A stretch of DNA of 64,000 nucleotides from an uncultured Acetatifactor sp. (lineage in GTDB: Bacteria > Bacillota > Clostridia > Lachnospirales > Lachnospiraceae), in the NCBI GenBank assembly GCA_910585805.1, contig CAJUFB010000003.1, positions 1 through 64,000 on the forward strand, in the 5' to 3' direction. The translations under genes and the position numbers were made by a program. Under the pieces are notes generated by a model, which was given only the letters and a program-made list of their open reading frames with translations, had not been told where the DNA came from and searched no databases. Below are positions 48,923 to 57,180 of this stretch, piece after piece (positions within the stretch are counted from its first letter, which is position 1; each line of letters begins with the position of its first letter).

Positions 48923-50707
48923 ATGCCCATGGGAAAAAAGTATGCCTTTTATGGTACTGCGTTCTTTTTCATGCTGATGTCGTTTCTGGCAACGGTCAAG
49001 ATCTGTTTTGTATATCTGAATATTGACGAAGAATATGCCGTTACCCTCTCCTGGCGTATTATATCGGAGGACAGGATGTTCCTTGATATCTGGGAGCCAC
49101 ATCAGACATCCGGTTTTCTGACGGCTTTTCTGTGCTGGATCTATCAGCGGGTCACAGGTACTGCGGAGTATCTGGTACTGTATCTGCGTATCTGCGGAGC
49201 GCTGATCCAGGCGGCTGTCAGCATTTTTCTGTACCGCACGCTGACGCTGTCCTTTTCGCGCTTTAGGGCCATGGTGGCGGCTTTCTTTTTTTATAATACG
49301 CTGCCCAAACAGATTCAGACACCGGAATTTTCCAATATGCTGATTTGGTTCAGCGTGCTTGCGATGCTGTGCTTTTTCCGTGCCTGTCATTCGCGGCACA
49401 GCAGATGCTGGCTGGCGGCGGCAGGTGTCTGCGTCTGCGGTCTGGTATTGTCCTATCCATCCTGTATCCTGGCGGTTCCGGTTTATTTTCTCTGTCTGAA
49501 AAAGCTGAGGCCAGGTTCATTCCGGCGGGATTCCGGGCTCCTGTTCGCGGTCTGCGCTGTTTTGGGCATAGGATATATCCTCTTTTTTCTATCCCATATG
49601 ACCATACCGGAATTTCTGTACGGATTGCGGCAGATGATGACAGACAGTGCCCATTCTGATTCGCCGCTGCAGCGCCTTTCTTCTTATGGCAGGGAGCTCT
49701 GTTCGTATCTGCGGCCGCTGGGCTTTATCCTGTTTTTTGCGTTTTTCTTTTTCCTGGTGTATGGCCTGGCGGCATTGAGGTGCGAGTATGGGAGATTTTT
49801 CCGGCATTTGTCTGTCTGCTGCATTCTGTGCGGCAGCTTTGTGTTTCAGATATTGCTCTGGCGTGGGGAAGGATATGGGAGGTTCCATTTTCCGCTGCTG
49901 CATTTTTATCTCCTGTATGGGGCAGGCCTTCTGGCTTACAGGAAAAGGCATCGCCCGGGCAGGCAGGAGCACCGCACTCTGTTCTGGTTTGGTTTAGTCT
50001 GCGGCGGCTGTGTCTGGTTTGCCGCCCTTCTTGTTACCAATACCACCATCAGCGTCACCGGTCCTTATCTTATGAGCGGGCTTATACCGGCGATCGTTCT
50101 GCTTTCGGAGGAGGCGGAAGCGTATGCGGCGTCCTGCCAAAAAGGCGGTTTCCGCTACAGGCTGCCGGCTCTGCTGACAGCAGTGGGCCTGCTGGGAACG
50201 ACCCTGTTTGCGAAAGGGTTTCTGGTATGCGAAAACGAGGGCCGTTGTTCCGATATTTTCCTGGTAAGGCAGAAAGCATTGTCCGGGCCTGCCAGAAATA
50301 TTTACTGTGCCTACATGGAGGGATATGCCTATAATTCTTACGCGGAGCTGCTGGAGAGCTGCAGCAGGCCCGGTGATTCTCTCCTGTATGTAGGGCAGCA
50401 CAGCCTGTATTATCTGCTGACAGACAGCAGGATAGCGGTGCATTCCACCATCAGCACCCCTGCATTCGACAGTCGGCTGACGGAATACTGGTCGCATTTT
50501 CCGGAGCACTATCCCGCACTGGTGGTGATAGATCAGAAATATTACGGCACGGAGGAAATCGAATTCATTATGGAAGTGCTGCATCTTCAGGAGCCTGTTG
50601 CCGAAAATCACGAATTTGCCGTCTACCGGGTCGGAGCGCAGCAGGGGGATGAAGGTATGGAAGTGCCCGAAGTTCCCGAACGGACAGCCGGGAACGGCGG
50701 AGGCTGA
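48923..50707 (+). CDS. Polytopic membrane protein, probable GT-C-fold glycosyltransferase
   Basis: This 594-residue protein has about eleven membrane spans. Its first loop begins YLNIDEEYAVTLSWRIISEDRMFLDIWEPHQTSGFL. An acidic pair (DEEY) directly after the first span is the place and type of the catalytic Asp in GT-C glycosyltransferases (ArnT/PMT-like). The C-terminal soluble part (YCAYMEGYAYNSYAELLESCSRPGDSLLYVGQHSLYYLLTDSR) is extracellular-like. It likely uses a polyprenyl-phosphate sugar to modify a surface polymer. It is coupled to the ligase-like gene upstream. Exact family is not assured; it could be annotated only as an integral membrane protein. The C-terminus ends in a disordered, acidic/Gly tail. 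Confidence 0.7.
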   Translation: MPMGKKYAFYGTAFFFMLMSFLATVKICFVYLNIDEEYAVTLSWRIISEDRMFLDIWEPHQTSGFLTAFLCWIYQRVTGTAEYLVLYLRICGALIQAAVSIFLYRTLTLSFSRFRAMVAAFFFYNTLPKQIQTPEFSNMLIWFSVLAMLCFFRACHSRHSRCWLAAAGVCVCGLVLSYPSCILAVPVYFLCLKKLRPGSFRRDSGLLFAVCAVLGIGYILFFLSHMTIPEFLYGLRQMMTDSAHSDSPLQRLSSYGRELCSYLRPLGFILFFAFFFFLVYGLAALRCEYGRFFRHLSVCCILCGSFVFQILLWRGEGYGRFHFPLLHFYLLYGAGLLAYRKRHRPGRQEHRTLFWFGLVCGGCVWFAALLVTNTTISVTGPYLMSGLIPAIVLLSEEAEAYAASCQKGGFRYRLPALLTAVGLLGTTLFAKGFLVCENEGRCSDIFLVRQKALSGPARNIYCAYMEGYAYNSYAELLESCSRPGDSLLYVGQHSLYYLLTDSRIAVHSTISTPAFDSRLTEYWSHFPEHYPALVVIDQKYYGTEEIEFIMEVLHLQEPVAENHEFAVYRVGAQQGDEGMEVPEVPERTAGNGGG

Positions 50708-50823
50708 GACTGGCAGGCGGCACTTTTTTCCCTGAACGCACGTTTTGTTCTGCCCGCTGCCGTGGGCTGCTATGTAAGTCTGGGGCTTGAAAAAAGGCGG
50801 CGTATGAAGTATATTTATAGACG

Positions 50824-50908
50824 ATAGAAAGCAAACGCTGCTTTCTATATCTGAATGCGGCGCAAAGAGATGCGCCTTTTATCGGAAGCGAGGGGATTGT
50901 TTCCGATA
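50824..50908 (+). terminator. Cluster of three hairpins including a terminator
   Basis: ATAGAAAGCA/TGCTTTCTAT (50824-50848), GGCGCA/TGCGCC followed by TTTTAT (50859-50880), and TATCGGAA/TTCCGATA (50880-50908) lie in a row after the GT-C-like gene. The middle one is a good terminator. The role of the other two is unknown. Confidence 0.65.
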
Positions 50909-50921
50909 AAGACAGAATATA

Positions 50922-51019
50922 TACTGCACACCGGTTGAATTTGCAGTACAACCCGACTGCAGACCGCCAGCCAGGTATTTTCCCGGAGGCATCACTGTAA
51001 ATCCTGGCGGTCTGCAGTA
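50922..51019 (-). mobile_element. 98-bp TA-flanked palindromic miniature element, copy B
   Basis: This is the reverse complement of copy A at 33289-33386, identical at all 98 positions. TA lies on both sides (50920-50921 and 51020-51021). It inserted between the hairpin cluster and the argF leader without interrupting a gene. Confidence 0.9.
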
Positions 51020-51036
51020 TAAGAGGGTATCTCCAG

Positions 51037-51067
51037 ATTACAGGAACCGTTTCGCGAACCCTGTAAT
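51037..51067 (+). promoter_or_regulatory. Hairpin in the argF leader
   Basis: ATTACAGG (51037-51044) pairs with CCTGTAAT (51060-51067), extended by outer CCA/TGG. It lies 89 bases before argF, with no T-run. It might be an operator or an mRNA structure; it does not look like an ARG box. Confidence 0.4.
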
Positions 51068-51155
51068 TGGAGTAAAATGGCAGATCATTGCCTGTAAAGT
51101 GTTTTGAGATCGCAGGAAAAATCGATACGGAAATATGGAAAGGCGGGATAAAAGT

Positions 51156-52139
51156 ATGGATTTAAAGGGACGGGACTTTTTAAAATTATTGGATTATACA
51201 TCGGAAGAAATCGTATATCTGCTGGATCTGGCGGCGGAACTGAAGGAGAAAAAGAAGAAGGGAACCCCGGTGGATACTCTGAGGGGGAAAAACGTGGCGC
51301 TGATCTTTGAGAAGACCAGCACCCGGACCAGATGTTCTTTTGAGGTGGCGGCTCATGACCTTGGGATGGGAACCACGTATCTGGACCCGGCAGGCTCTCA
51401 GATCGGGAAGAAAGAAAGCATTGCGGATACTGCCAGGGTTCTGGCGGGTATGTATGACGGAATTGAGTACCGTGGATACGGACAGGATATTGTGGAGGAG
51501 CTGGCAAAATATTCTAAAGTGCCTGTGTGGAACGGGCTGACCAATGAATTTCATCCCACCCAGATGCTGGCTGACCTGCTGACGATAAGGGAACATTTCG
51601 GAATCCTGAAGGGGCTGAAACTGACTTACATGGGAGATGCCCGTTATAATATGGGGAATTCCCTGATGGTGGCCTGTGCGAAGATGGGGATGCATTTTAC
51701 TGCCTGCACGGCGGAGAAATATTTTCCGGAGGAGTCGCTGGTGAAGCAGTGCCGGGAGATTGCCGATGTGACAGGGGGCAGCATTACCTTTACGGAAGAC
51801 GTGGGCGCCGGAACGAAAGACGTGGATGTAGTCTATACCGATGTGTGGGTGTCCATGGGAGAGCCGGAGGAGGTATGGGAAGAGCGGATTCAGGAGCTTT
51901 CCCCCTATCAGGTGAACCGGGCCGTGATGGAAAATGCAGGCGGGAAAGCAATCTTCATGCACTGTCTCCCGGCTTTCCATAATCTGAATACCAGGATCGG
52001 CGCGGAGATGGGCGCGCGTTTCGGCATCAGGGAGATGGAAGTTACGGACGAAGTGTTTGAGTCGGCTCAGTCACTGGTGTTCCAGGAGGCGGAGAACCGC
52101 ATGCATACCATCAAGGCCGTGATGGCGGCTACGCTGTAA
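51156..52139 (+). CDS. argF: Ornithine carbamoyltransferase
   Basis: The ATG at 51156 (MDLKGRDFLKLLDYTSEEI) is favoured over the in-frame start at 51135, which adds MERRDKS. The 327-residue enzyme has the carbamoyl-phosphate motif EKTSTRTRCSFEVAA, GYGQDIVEELAKYSKVPVWNGL, EFHPTQMLADLLT, the domain-2 YMGDARYNMGNSL, TDVWVSMGEPEEVWEER and the catalytic MHCLPAFHN. It condenses carbamoyl phosphate with ornithine to citrulline. No other arginine or arginine-deiminase genes are nearby, so biosynthetic or catabolic direction cannot be told. Some family members of this type are called arcB. Confidence 0.95.
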   Translation: MDLKGRDFLKLLDYTSEEIVYLLDLAAELKEKKKKGTPVDTLRGKNVALIFEKTSTRTRCSFEVAAHDLGMGTTYLDPAGSQIGKKESIADTARVLAGMYDGIEYRGYGQDIVEELAKYSKVPVWNGLTNEFHPTQMLADLLTIREHFGILKGLKLTYMGDARYNMGNSLMVACAKMGMHFTACTAEKYFPEESLVKQCREIADVTGGSITFTEDVGAGTKDVDVVYTDVWVSMGEPEEVWEERIQELSPYQVNRAVMENAGGKAIFMHCLPAFHNLNTRIGAEMGARFGIREMEVTDEVFESAQSLVFQEAENRMHTIKAVMAATL

Positions 52140-52190
52140 GGAAGCGGCTGAGCAGGACCGGAAAAATAAGAAGTGAAGCGGGAATGAAAT

Positions 52191-53171
52191 ATGAAATCTG
52201 AGATATTGGCGCTTCTGCGGGAACGCGGGGATCATGTGTCGGGGCAGGAGCTGTGTGAACGTTTTAACGTATCCCGTACTGCGGTATGGAAAGCAATCGG
52301 ACAGCTGAAGAAAGAGGGCTACCGCATCGAGGCGGTGCAGAACAGGGGATATCTGCTGGCAGAGGGCGATGAGATGTTCGGACAGCATGAGCTGGAGAGC
52401 CGGATGGATACGGAATGGGCGGGACATCCGGTGAAGTTTTACGACACCCTGGGCTCCACCAATCTGCAGGCGAAGATGGACGCGGAGAACGGAGCCCGGG
52501 AGGGGACGTTGATCGTTGCGGATATGCAGACAGCCGGGAGAGGACGAAAGGGAAGGGCATGGAGCAGCCCGGCGGGGACAAACGTATATTTTACGCTGAT
52601 ATTGAAGCCCGAATTTGCAGTGGAGCTGTCTTCCATGGTGACGCTGGTCATGGGTCTGGCAGTGGCAGAGGGCATCCGGAAGGTAAGCGGTGTGGATACG
52701 GGGATCAAATGGCCCAATGACATTGTGGTAAACGGGAAGAAGGTCTGCGGCATGCTGGCCGAGATGAGCGTGGAGCGGGAGTACATTCACTATATCGTAA
52801 TCGGCGCAGGCATTAATGTGGGAAAACAGGATTTCCCGCCGGAGATTGCGGATATCGCCACCACTCTCTGGAAGGAATGCGGAGAAAAGGTGTCCAGGGC
52901 AGGGCTGATTGCAGGCGTGATGAAGGCTTTCGAGGAGTGTTACGCCGTTTTTCTCCGGGAGGGAAATCTGTCCGGGCTGGTGGAAAGATACAGCGCATTG
53001 CTGGTAAATAAGGACAGGGAAGTGCGGGTTCTTGATCCCAAGGGAGAATTCCGGGGAATCGCCAGAGGGATCAACGACACCGGGGAACTGCTGGTGGAAC
53101 TGGCGGACGGTACGGTGACGGCTGTTTATGCAGGGGAGGTATCCGTGCGGGGGCTTTACGGGTACGTGTGA
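52191..53171 (+). CDS. birA: Bifunctional biotin ligase/biotin operon repressor
   Basis: The 326-residue protein has an N-terminal winged helix-turn-helix (LLRERGDHVSGQELCERFNVSRTAVWKAIGQLKKEGYRIEAVQNRGYLL, about residues 5-55). The biotin-ligase domain follows, with STNLQAKMDAENGAREGTLIVADMQTAGRGRKGRAWSSPAGTNVYFT (biotinyl-AMP loop), GIKWPNDIVVNGKKVCGMLAEM and a C-terminal SH3-like domain. It attaches biotin to carboxylases and, as biotinyl-AMP complex, represses biotin uptake or synthesis genes. It begins 51 bases after argF. The helix-turn-helix shows the repressor function is retained. Confidence 0.95.
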   Translation: MKSEILALLRERGDHVSGQELCERFNVSRTAVWKAIGQLKKEGYRIEAVQNRGYLLAEGDEMFGQHELESRMDTEWAGHPVKFYDTLGSTNLQAKMDAENGAREGTLIVADMQTAGRGRKGRAWSSPAGTNVYFTLILKPEFAVELSSMVTLVMGLAVAEGIRKVSGVDTGIKWPNDIVVNGKKVCGMLAEMSVEREYIHYIVIGAGINVGKQDFPPEIADIATTLWKECGEKVSRAGLIAGVMKAFEECYAVFLREGNLSGLVERYSALLVNKDREVRVLDPKGEFRGIARGINDTGELLVELADGTVTAVYAGEVSVRGLYGYV

Positions 53172-53333
53172 TTCCACAGGGCAGTCCGGACTGCCGGCGC
53201 CGGCAGGGAAGCATGTGGGTTATGTTTTTTGGTCAATTCCTGATGTTGGTTTCCATGAGGGTGTGAGCGGAGCTTTCGGGGAAAACTGTGGGGAAGGCAT
53301 CCGCGGCGGGCAGCCATATGGCAGGAGGTTTGA

Positions 53334-53684
53334 ATGGAAGAGAAGAAAGTGGTGCTCTGCGGAGCGAATGCCTATGAGATGAAATACTATTTTAATGAAC
53401 GGTTTCAGGCAATTCCGGATTCCATCAAGGATGAGCTGCATATCATATGTGTGCTGTTTGCAGAGGAAGCAGGCGGTATCCTTACCATTGCCTTTGAGGA
53501 AGACGGAAATGTAGTACTGGAGACGAATGCGAAGGATGACGATATCTATTATGATGAAGTCAGCAGCGGCCTGATGGTGTCTGAGATCCGCAGAAACCGT
53601 CAGGAGCTGTTTGAGGCGCTGAGGCTGTATTACAAGGTGTTTATTTTAAAGGAGGATGTCTCCGGGTATCTGGACGGGACTTGA
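53334..53684 (+). CDS. DUF6145-type small protein
   Basis: The 116-residue acidic cytoplasmic protein MEEKKVVLCGANAYEMKYYFNERF belongs to a small family found in Lachnospiraceae (DUF6145, by recollection). It has VLFAEEAGGILTIAFEEDGNVVLET, a DDDIYYDEVSSGLMVSEIRR segment and a helical end (RQELFEALRLYYKVFIL). Its function is unknown. GGCAGGAGG precedes the start. It lies between birA and dusB, an arrangement I believe is common in this family, suggesting a housekeeping role. Confidence 0.75.
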   Translation: MEEKKVVLCGANAYEMKYYFNERFQAIPDSIKDELHIICVLFAEEAGGILTIAFEEDGNVVLETNAKDDDIYYDEVSSGLMVSEIRRNRQELFEALRLYYKVFILKEDVSGYLDGT

Positions 53685-53842
53685 AGACGGAGTCGCCGGC
53701 AGATGTGAAAAGGCGGCAGCCTTTTTGCGGCGGTAACTTTCGGGAGCAGCCGTGAGGAACGGATCAACGGACACAGGTTTTCAGGCCGGCGGGCTGCGTC
53801 GTCTTCGACAGGGGGGATGGGAAAGGGAATGAGGGAGATCTT

Positions 53843-54808
53843 ATGGGAAAGCTGAAGATAGGCAGCGTGGTTTTGGATAATCAGGTGATACTGGCGCCGA
53901 TGGCAGGGGTGACGGACCTGCCATTTCGTCTGTTGTGCAGGCGGGCAGGTGCCGGGCTGGTCTGTATGGAGATGGTCAGCGCCAAGGCCATTTTTTACAA
54001 CAACAAAAATACGGAGGAGCTTCTGACCATTCATACGGAGGAGGGCCCGGCGTCCCTGCAGCTATTCGGTTCGGATCCGAAAATTATCGCGGAAATGGCG
54101 AAACGGATTGAAGACAGACCGTTCTCTCTGTTGGATTTCAATATGGGCTGTCCCGTGCCCAAGGTGGTGAACAACGGGGAAGGCTCTGCATTGATGAAAA
54201 ATCCGTCTCTTGTAAGGGAAATCCTGTCCGCCCTGGTGAAAGCTGTGGACAAGCCCGTGACGGTTAAGATCCGTAAGGGATTTGACGAGGCACACTGTAA
54301 TGCGGTGGAAATCGCAAAGATCGCGGAGGACTGCGGTGTGGCCGCCATTGCGGTGCATGGGCGCACCAGGGAGCAATACTACAGCGGCAGCGCGGACTGG
54401 GATATCATCCGCCAGGTGAAGCAGGCGGTGAAGATTCCGGTTATCGGCAACGGGGATGTGAACAGTCCCCGGGCGGCGGAAGAAATGCTGTCCCGAACGG
54501 GCTGTGACGGGGTAATGATAGGCAGGGCCGCACAGGGGAATCCCTGGATCTTCCGGGATACGGCCAGGTATCTGGAGGAAGGCGCGCTGCCCGAACCACC
54601 GGACCGCCGGGAGAGAAAGCGGACGGTACTGGAGCATGCCGGGCTTTTAGTGGAATGCAAGGGAGAGTATACGGCTGTGCGTGAGATGAGAAAGCATCTG
54701 GCGTGGTATACTGCGGGGATGCCCCATTCCGCTCGGTTCCGTCAGGCCATCAATGCCATGGAGACATTGGAGGAACTGATGGCGGGGGTGGAGGATATTT
54801 TCGGCTGA
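53843..54808 (+). CDS. dusB: tRNA-dihydrouridine synthase (DusB family)
   Basis: The 321-residue flavoenzyme starts MGKLKIGSVVLDNQVILAPMAGVTDLPFRLLCRRAGAGL. It has LFGSDPKIIAEMA, LLDFNMGCPVPKVVNNGEGSALMKNP (catalytic Cys), VKIRKGFDE, AAIAVHGRTREQYYSGSADW, IPVIGNGDVNSPRAAEEML and GCDGVMIGRAAQGNPWIFR (FMN-phosphate site). It reduces uridines in the D-loop of tRNAs using NADPH. In Firmicutes it often lies near greA and lysS, and greA is 1.4 kb downstream here. GGGAGATCTT precedes the ATG. Confidence 0.96.
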   Translation: MGKLKIGSVVLDNQVILAPMAGVTDLPFRLLCRRAGAGLVCMEMVSAKAIFYNNKNTEELLTIHTEEGPASLQLFGSDPKIIAEMAKRIEDRPFSLLDFNMGCPVPKVVNNGEGSALMKNPSLVREILSALVKAVDKPVTVKIRKGFDEAHCNAVEIAKIAEDCGVAAIAVHGRTREQYYSGSADWDIIRQVKQAVKIPVIGNGDVNSPRAAEEMLSRTGCDGVMIGRAAQGNPWIFRDTARYLEEGALPEPPDRRERKRTVLEHAGLLVECKGEYTAVREMRKHLAWYTAGMPHSARFRQAINAMETLEELMAGVEDIFG

Positions 54809-54826
54809 GGCTGCATATATTTTTGC

Positions 54827-55978
54827 ATGGACACCATTTTATATTTTTATGCAAAAAAAGGATTGAAGGCGCCGGAGCCGGAACCTGTGGGATTGAAAAG
54901 CTATATGTTGGTGCGTGTGGCTCTGGATGTGGGGGAGGACAGCTGGTTTGGCGAAAAGCTGGGGATGCCGGATGAGGGCCGGGGCAGGACGGCTGAGACA
55001 GCCCCGGAGTCTGGGCCGGAAGCGAAGGAGGACTGTCCAGACAGGCAGAAAAGCTGTCCCGGGAGCCGGATGCGGGAAGCGCCGCCGGATGACGGGGATG
55101 GACGAGCAGACGGTCCGAAAAAACGGATACGGGGCATCTGGAAGGTATGGGGCAGATTGTGGGGATCGGAACACAGGGCGACTTTGTCCCAGGGAGAAGT
55201 GCCCGGACAGGGCAGGGGCGGAAGGCGGGGAGGACGGTTTCGGAAGGGGTGTACGGCAAGGCTTGAGGAGAGAGCGGAAGCTGCGCGGCGGGAAGCACTT
55301 CTGGCGGAAAGAGAGGAGCGTATCCGCAGGACAGAAGCGTCCATAAAAAGGCTTGCCCAGGAAGTGACGGAAATGGCGGGAGAGGGAAATCTCTGTCACT
55401 GTGTTTATGACAAATGTGTCAGGAAAGCGCTGATAAGAAATCGCGGGCATGGATTGCTTTTGCCCGTTTTATGGCAGCGTTATTTCATATGGAAGGAATT
55501 TGCGGATTATGCCGGCAGGTTCTGGGTGGAGCTGCTGATGCCGGAGGCAGTGCTGCCTCATTTTGTGATCCTGGGCACTGCAGCCTGTATTCCGGAAATC
55601 CTTGAGAAATACGCCTGCGGAATGAAGAGCCTGCGCTGGGTCCTGGCAGAGGCTGACCGTACTCCTGAACTGGAAAATTTTGTGGATGATTTTTATACAG
55701 AGTCCGGACTTGCCATTTCGATGCAGACCGTTCCGGGGCAGGGAGATTTTAGAAGGCTGCGGCAGATATGTGTCCTGCCGTCCAATATTCTGGATTTTAC
55801 CAAAGAACCTGGTATAGGCACATACGGGGCGGCAGAGGGGAGTATCTGGCTGGATATGCAGTCAGTGGAGGAGAAGCGGAGACGGATACAGGGTCGCGGT
55901 CCGGGAATTTCTTATTTTTCCATAAAAGAGAAGTGGAAATATGCACAAAGGCGCTGTAAGAGTCCCGTATTGCCTTGA
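54827..55978 (+). CDS. Unrecognised protein with variable basic linker
   Basis: I do not recognise this 383-residue protein. It starts MDTILYFYAKKGLKAPEPEPVGLKSYMLVRVALDVG, without a clear ribosome site, 18 bases after dusB. Residues 50-150 are a Gly/Arg/Pro/Asp-rich low-complexity region. A coiled helix follows (RLEERAEAARREALLAEREERIRRTEASIKRLAQEVTEM). The C-terminal ~190 residues look folded (LLLPVLWQRYFIWKEFADYAGRFWVELLMPEAVLPHFVILGTAACIPEILEKYA). No signal peptide or membrane segment is certain. Its stop codon lies inside the -35 box of the greA promoter. It is probably a real lineage-specific gene because the frame is open throughout and sits in a housekeeping cluster. Confidence 0.6.
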   Translation: MDTILYFYAKKGLKAPEPEPVGLKSYMLVRVALDVGEDSWFGEKLGMPDEGRGRTAETAPESGPEAKEDCPDRQKSCPGSRMREAPPDDGDGRADGPKKRIRGIWKVWGRLWGSEHRATLSQGEVPGQGRGGRRGGRFRKGCTARLEERAEAARREALLAEREERIRRTEASIKRLAQEVTEMAGEGNLCHCVYDKCVRKALIRNRGHGLLLPVLWQRYFIWKEFADYAGRFWVELLMPEAVLPHFVILGTAACIPEILEKYACGMKSLRWVLAEADRTPELENFVDDFYTESGLAISMQTVPGQGDFRRLRQICVLPSNILDFTKEPGIGTYGAAEGSIWLDMQSVEEKRRRIQGRGPGISYFSIKEKWKYAQRRCKSPVLP

Positions 55979-56002
55979 CACTTTCCGGAAAAGTGGTATA
56001 AT
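55975..56002 (+). promoter_or_regulatory. Promoter of greA
   Basis: TTGACA (55975-55980) and TATAAT (55997-56002), both perfect consensus boxes, are spaced by 16 bases. The -35 box contains the stop codon of the preceding gene. A 180-base leader follows before greA. Confidence 0.85.
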
Positions 56003-56183
56003 ACGGGAGAGTCTGTGAGACGGGGATTCTCAGGAGAAAGTAGACAGGAATATGTTCATAAATGTATAACCGGTGGGTATTCCAGTTTTTGCCGAAACAA
56101 ATTGCAGCAGTTATTTTCCGACATGCCTAAGGAAGTATCCTGCCGGACAATAAAAGACAGAAAACAGGAAAGGTGTATGAAAG

Positions 56184-56666
56184 ATGCAGGAGAAGAAAAA
56201 TATTCTGACCTATGAAGGACTCAGAAAATACGAGAGTGAATTGCACGAACTGAAGGTAGTGCGCCGCCAGGAGGTAGCGCAGAAGATCAAGGAAGCCAGG
56301 GAGCAGGGAGACTTGTCCGAGAATGCCGAGTATGATGCGGCCAAGGACGAGCAGCGCGATATCGAGGCGAGGATCGAGGAGCTGGAGAAGATCCTGAAGA
56401 ATGCCGAGGTAGTGGTGGAAGACGAGGTGGATCTGGACAAGATCAATATCGGCTGTGTGGTAAGGCTTCTGGATATCGAATACAGCGATGAGCTGGAGTA
56501 TAAGATCGTGGGTTCCACGGAGGCCGACAGCCTGAAGGGCAAGATTTCCAACGAGAGCCCGGTGGGCAAGGCTCTGATTGGCTGCAGGGTGGGTGATAAT
56601 GTGGAAGTGGAGACGGCCGCAGGCGTATTCACTTACAAAGTACTGGAGATCCAGAGAAGTAAATAA
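56184..56666 (+). CDS. greA: Transcription elongation factor GreA
   Basis: The 160-residue protein has the N-terminal coiled coil with its acidic tip (LTYEGLRKYESELHELKVVRRQEVAQKIKEAREQGDLSENAEYDAAKDEQRDIEARIEELEKIL). The C-terminal FKBP-like domain follows (INIGCVVRLLDIEYSDELEYKIVGSTEADSLKGKISNESPVGKALIGCRVGDNVEV). GreA enters the RNA polymerase secondary channel and stimulates cleavage of backtracked transcripts. The DLSENAEYDAAKDEQ tip motif is intact. It has its own strong promoter with a long leader, and no downstream gene is co-transcribed closely. Confidence 0.97.
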   Translation: MQEKKNILTYEGLRKYESELHELKVVRRQEVAQKIKEAREQGDLSENAEYDAAKDEQRDIEARIEELEKILKNAEVVVEDEVDLDKINIGCVVRLLDIEYSDELEYKIVGSTEADSLKGKISNESPVGKALIGCRVGDNVEVETAAGVFTYKVLEIQRSK

Positions 56667-56792
56667 ATCCGGTGTTGTCCGGCGGCAGGATACCGGGATG
56701 GAAAGAGAACAGTGGGGTTGGCCAGGGGGCTGACCCCGCTTTGCGTATACACGGCTATCCTTGGCGAAGGCTTTGCGGTCGGGGAGATTTGG

Positions 56793-56834
56793 GCTGTTGT
56801 TTACGCAACAGCTCGGACAGGGCACGGAGCTGTT
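56793..56834 (+). repeat. Dispersed hairpin element, copy 2, with mutually exclusive stems
   Basis: AACAGCTC (56807-56814) pairs with GAGCTGTT (56827-56834) around a loop containing CAGGGCAC, as in copy 1 at 32110-32137. The same central segment, CAACAGC (56806-56812), can instead pair with GCTGTTG at 56793-56799. The two stems exclude each other, as in an attenuator. Confidence 0.55.
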
Positions 56835-56876
56835 AACCGTTTAACGGAGCTTTTGTGATGGGCTTGTGACTTTTCC

Positions 56877-56905
56877 TTGTTTTTAGCGGTATTTACTGGT
56901 ATACT
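56877..56905 (+). promoter_or_regulatory. Promoter of the polysaccharide locus
   Basis: TTGTTT (56877-56882) and TATACT (56900-56905) are spaced by 17 bases, some 275 bases before the first gene of the locus. Confidence 0.6.
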
Positions 56906-57180
56906 AAGGAAGTGTTACGAAATGTCTTCTGGGTTTTAAGCCGATTATCAGAGCAGGATTCGGCTTTTGGCTCATTGCAGTTAAAAGCTGTTTCTGCGCA
57001 GATCTCTATTCCATGTTTACATAAAGCAGGACAGAGATGCGGACAGGAGTCTGTGCATCCTGCTGATGCAGGAAAAATTTGAATATGTAAGACAGACATG
57101 AAGTTTCAGGACCAGGGTATAATGGTTATTTAGGAGAGAATGTCAAAAAAGGGAATTTTTTTGTCCCGGATGGGAGATGC

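Larger units (their letters stand above)
56667..57180. other. Intergenic region between greA and the polysaccharide locus
   Basis: About 510 bases contain no recognised gene. They hold the hairpin repeat copy 2 with alternative pairing (56793-56834), a promoter for the next gene (56877-56905), and a leader of about 270 bases. This is the boundary between housekeeping genes and the surface polysaccharide genes. Confidence 0.5.
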
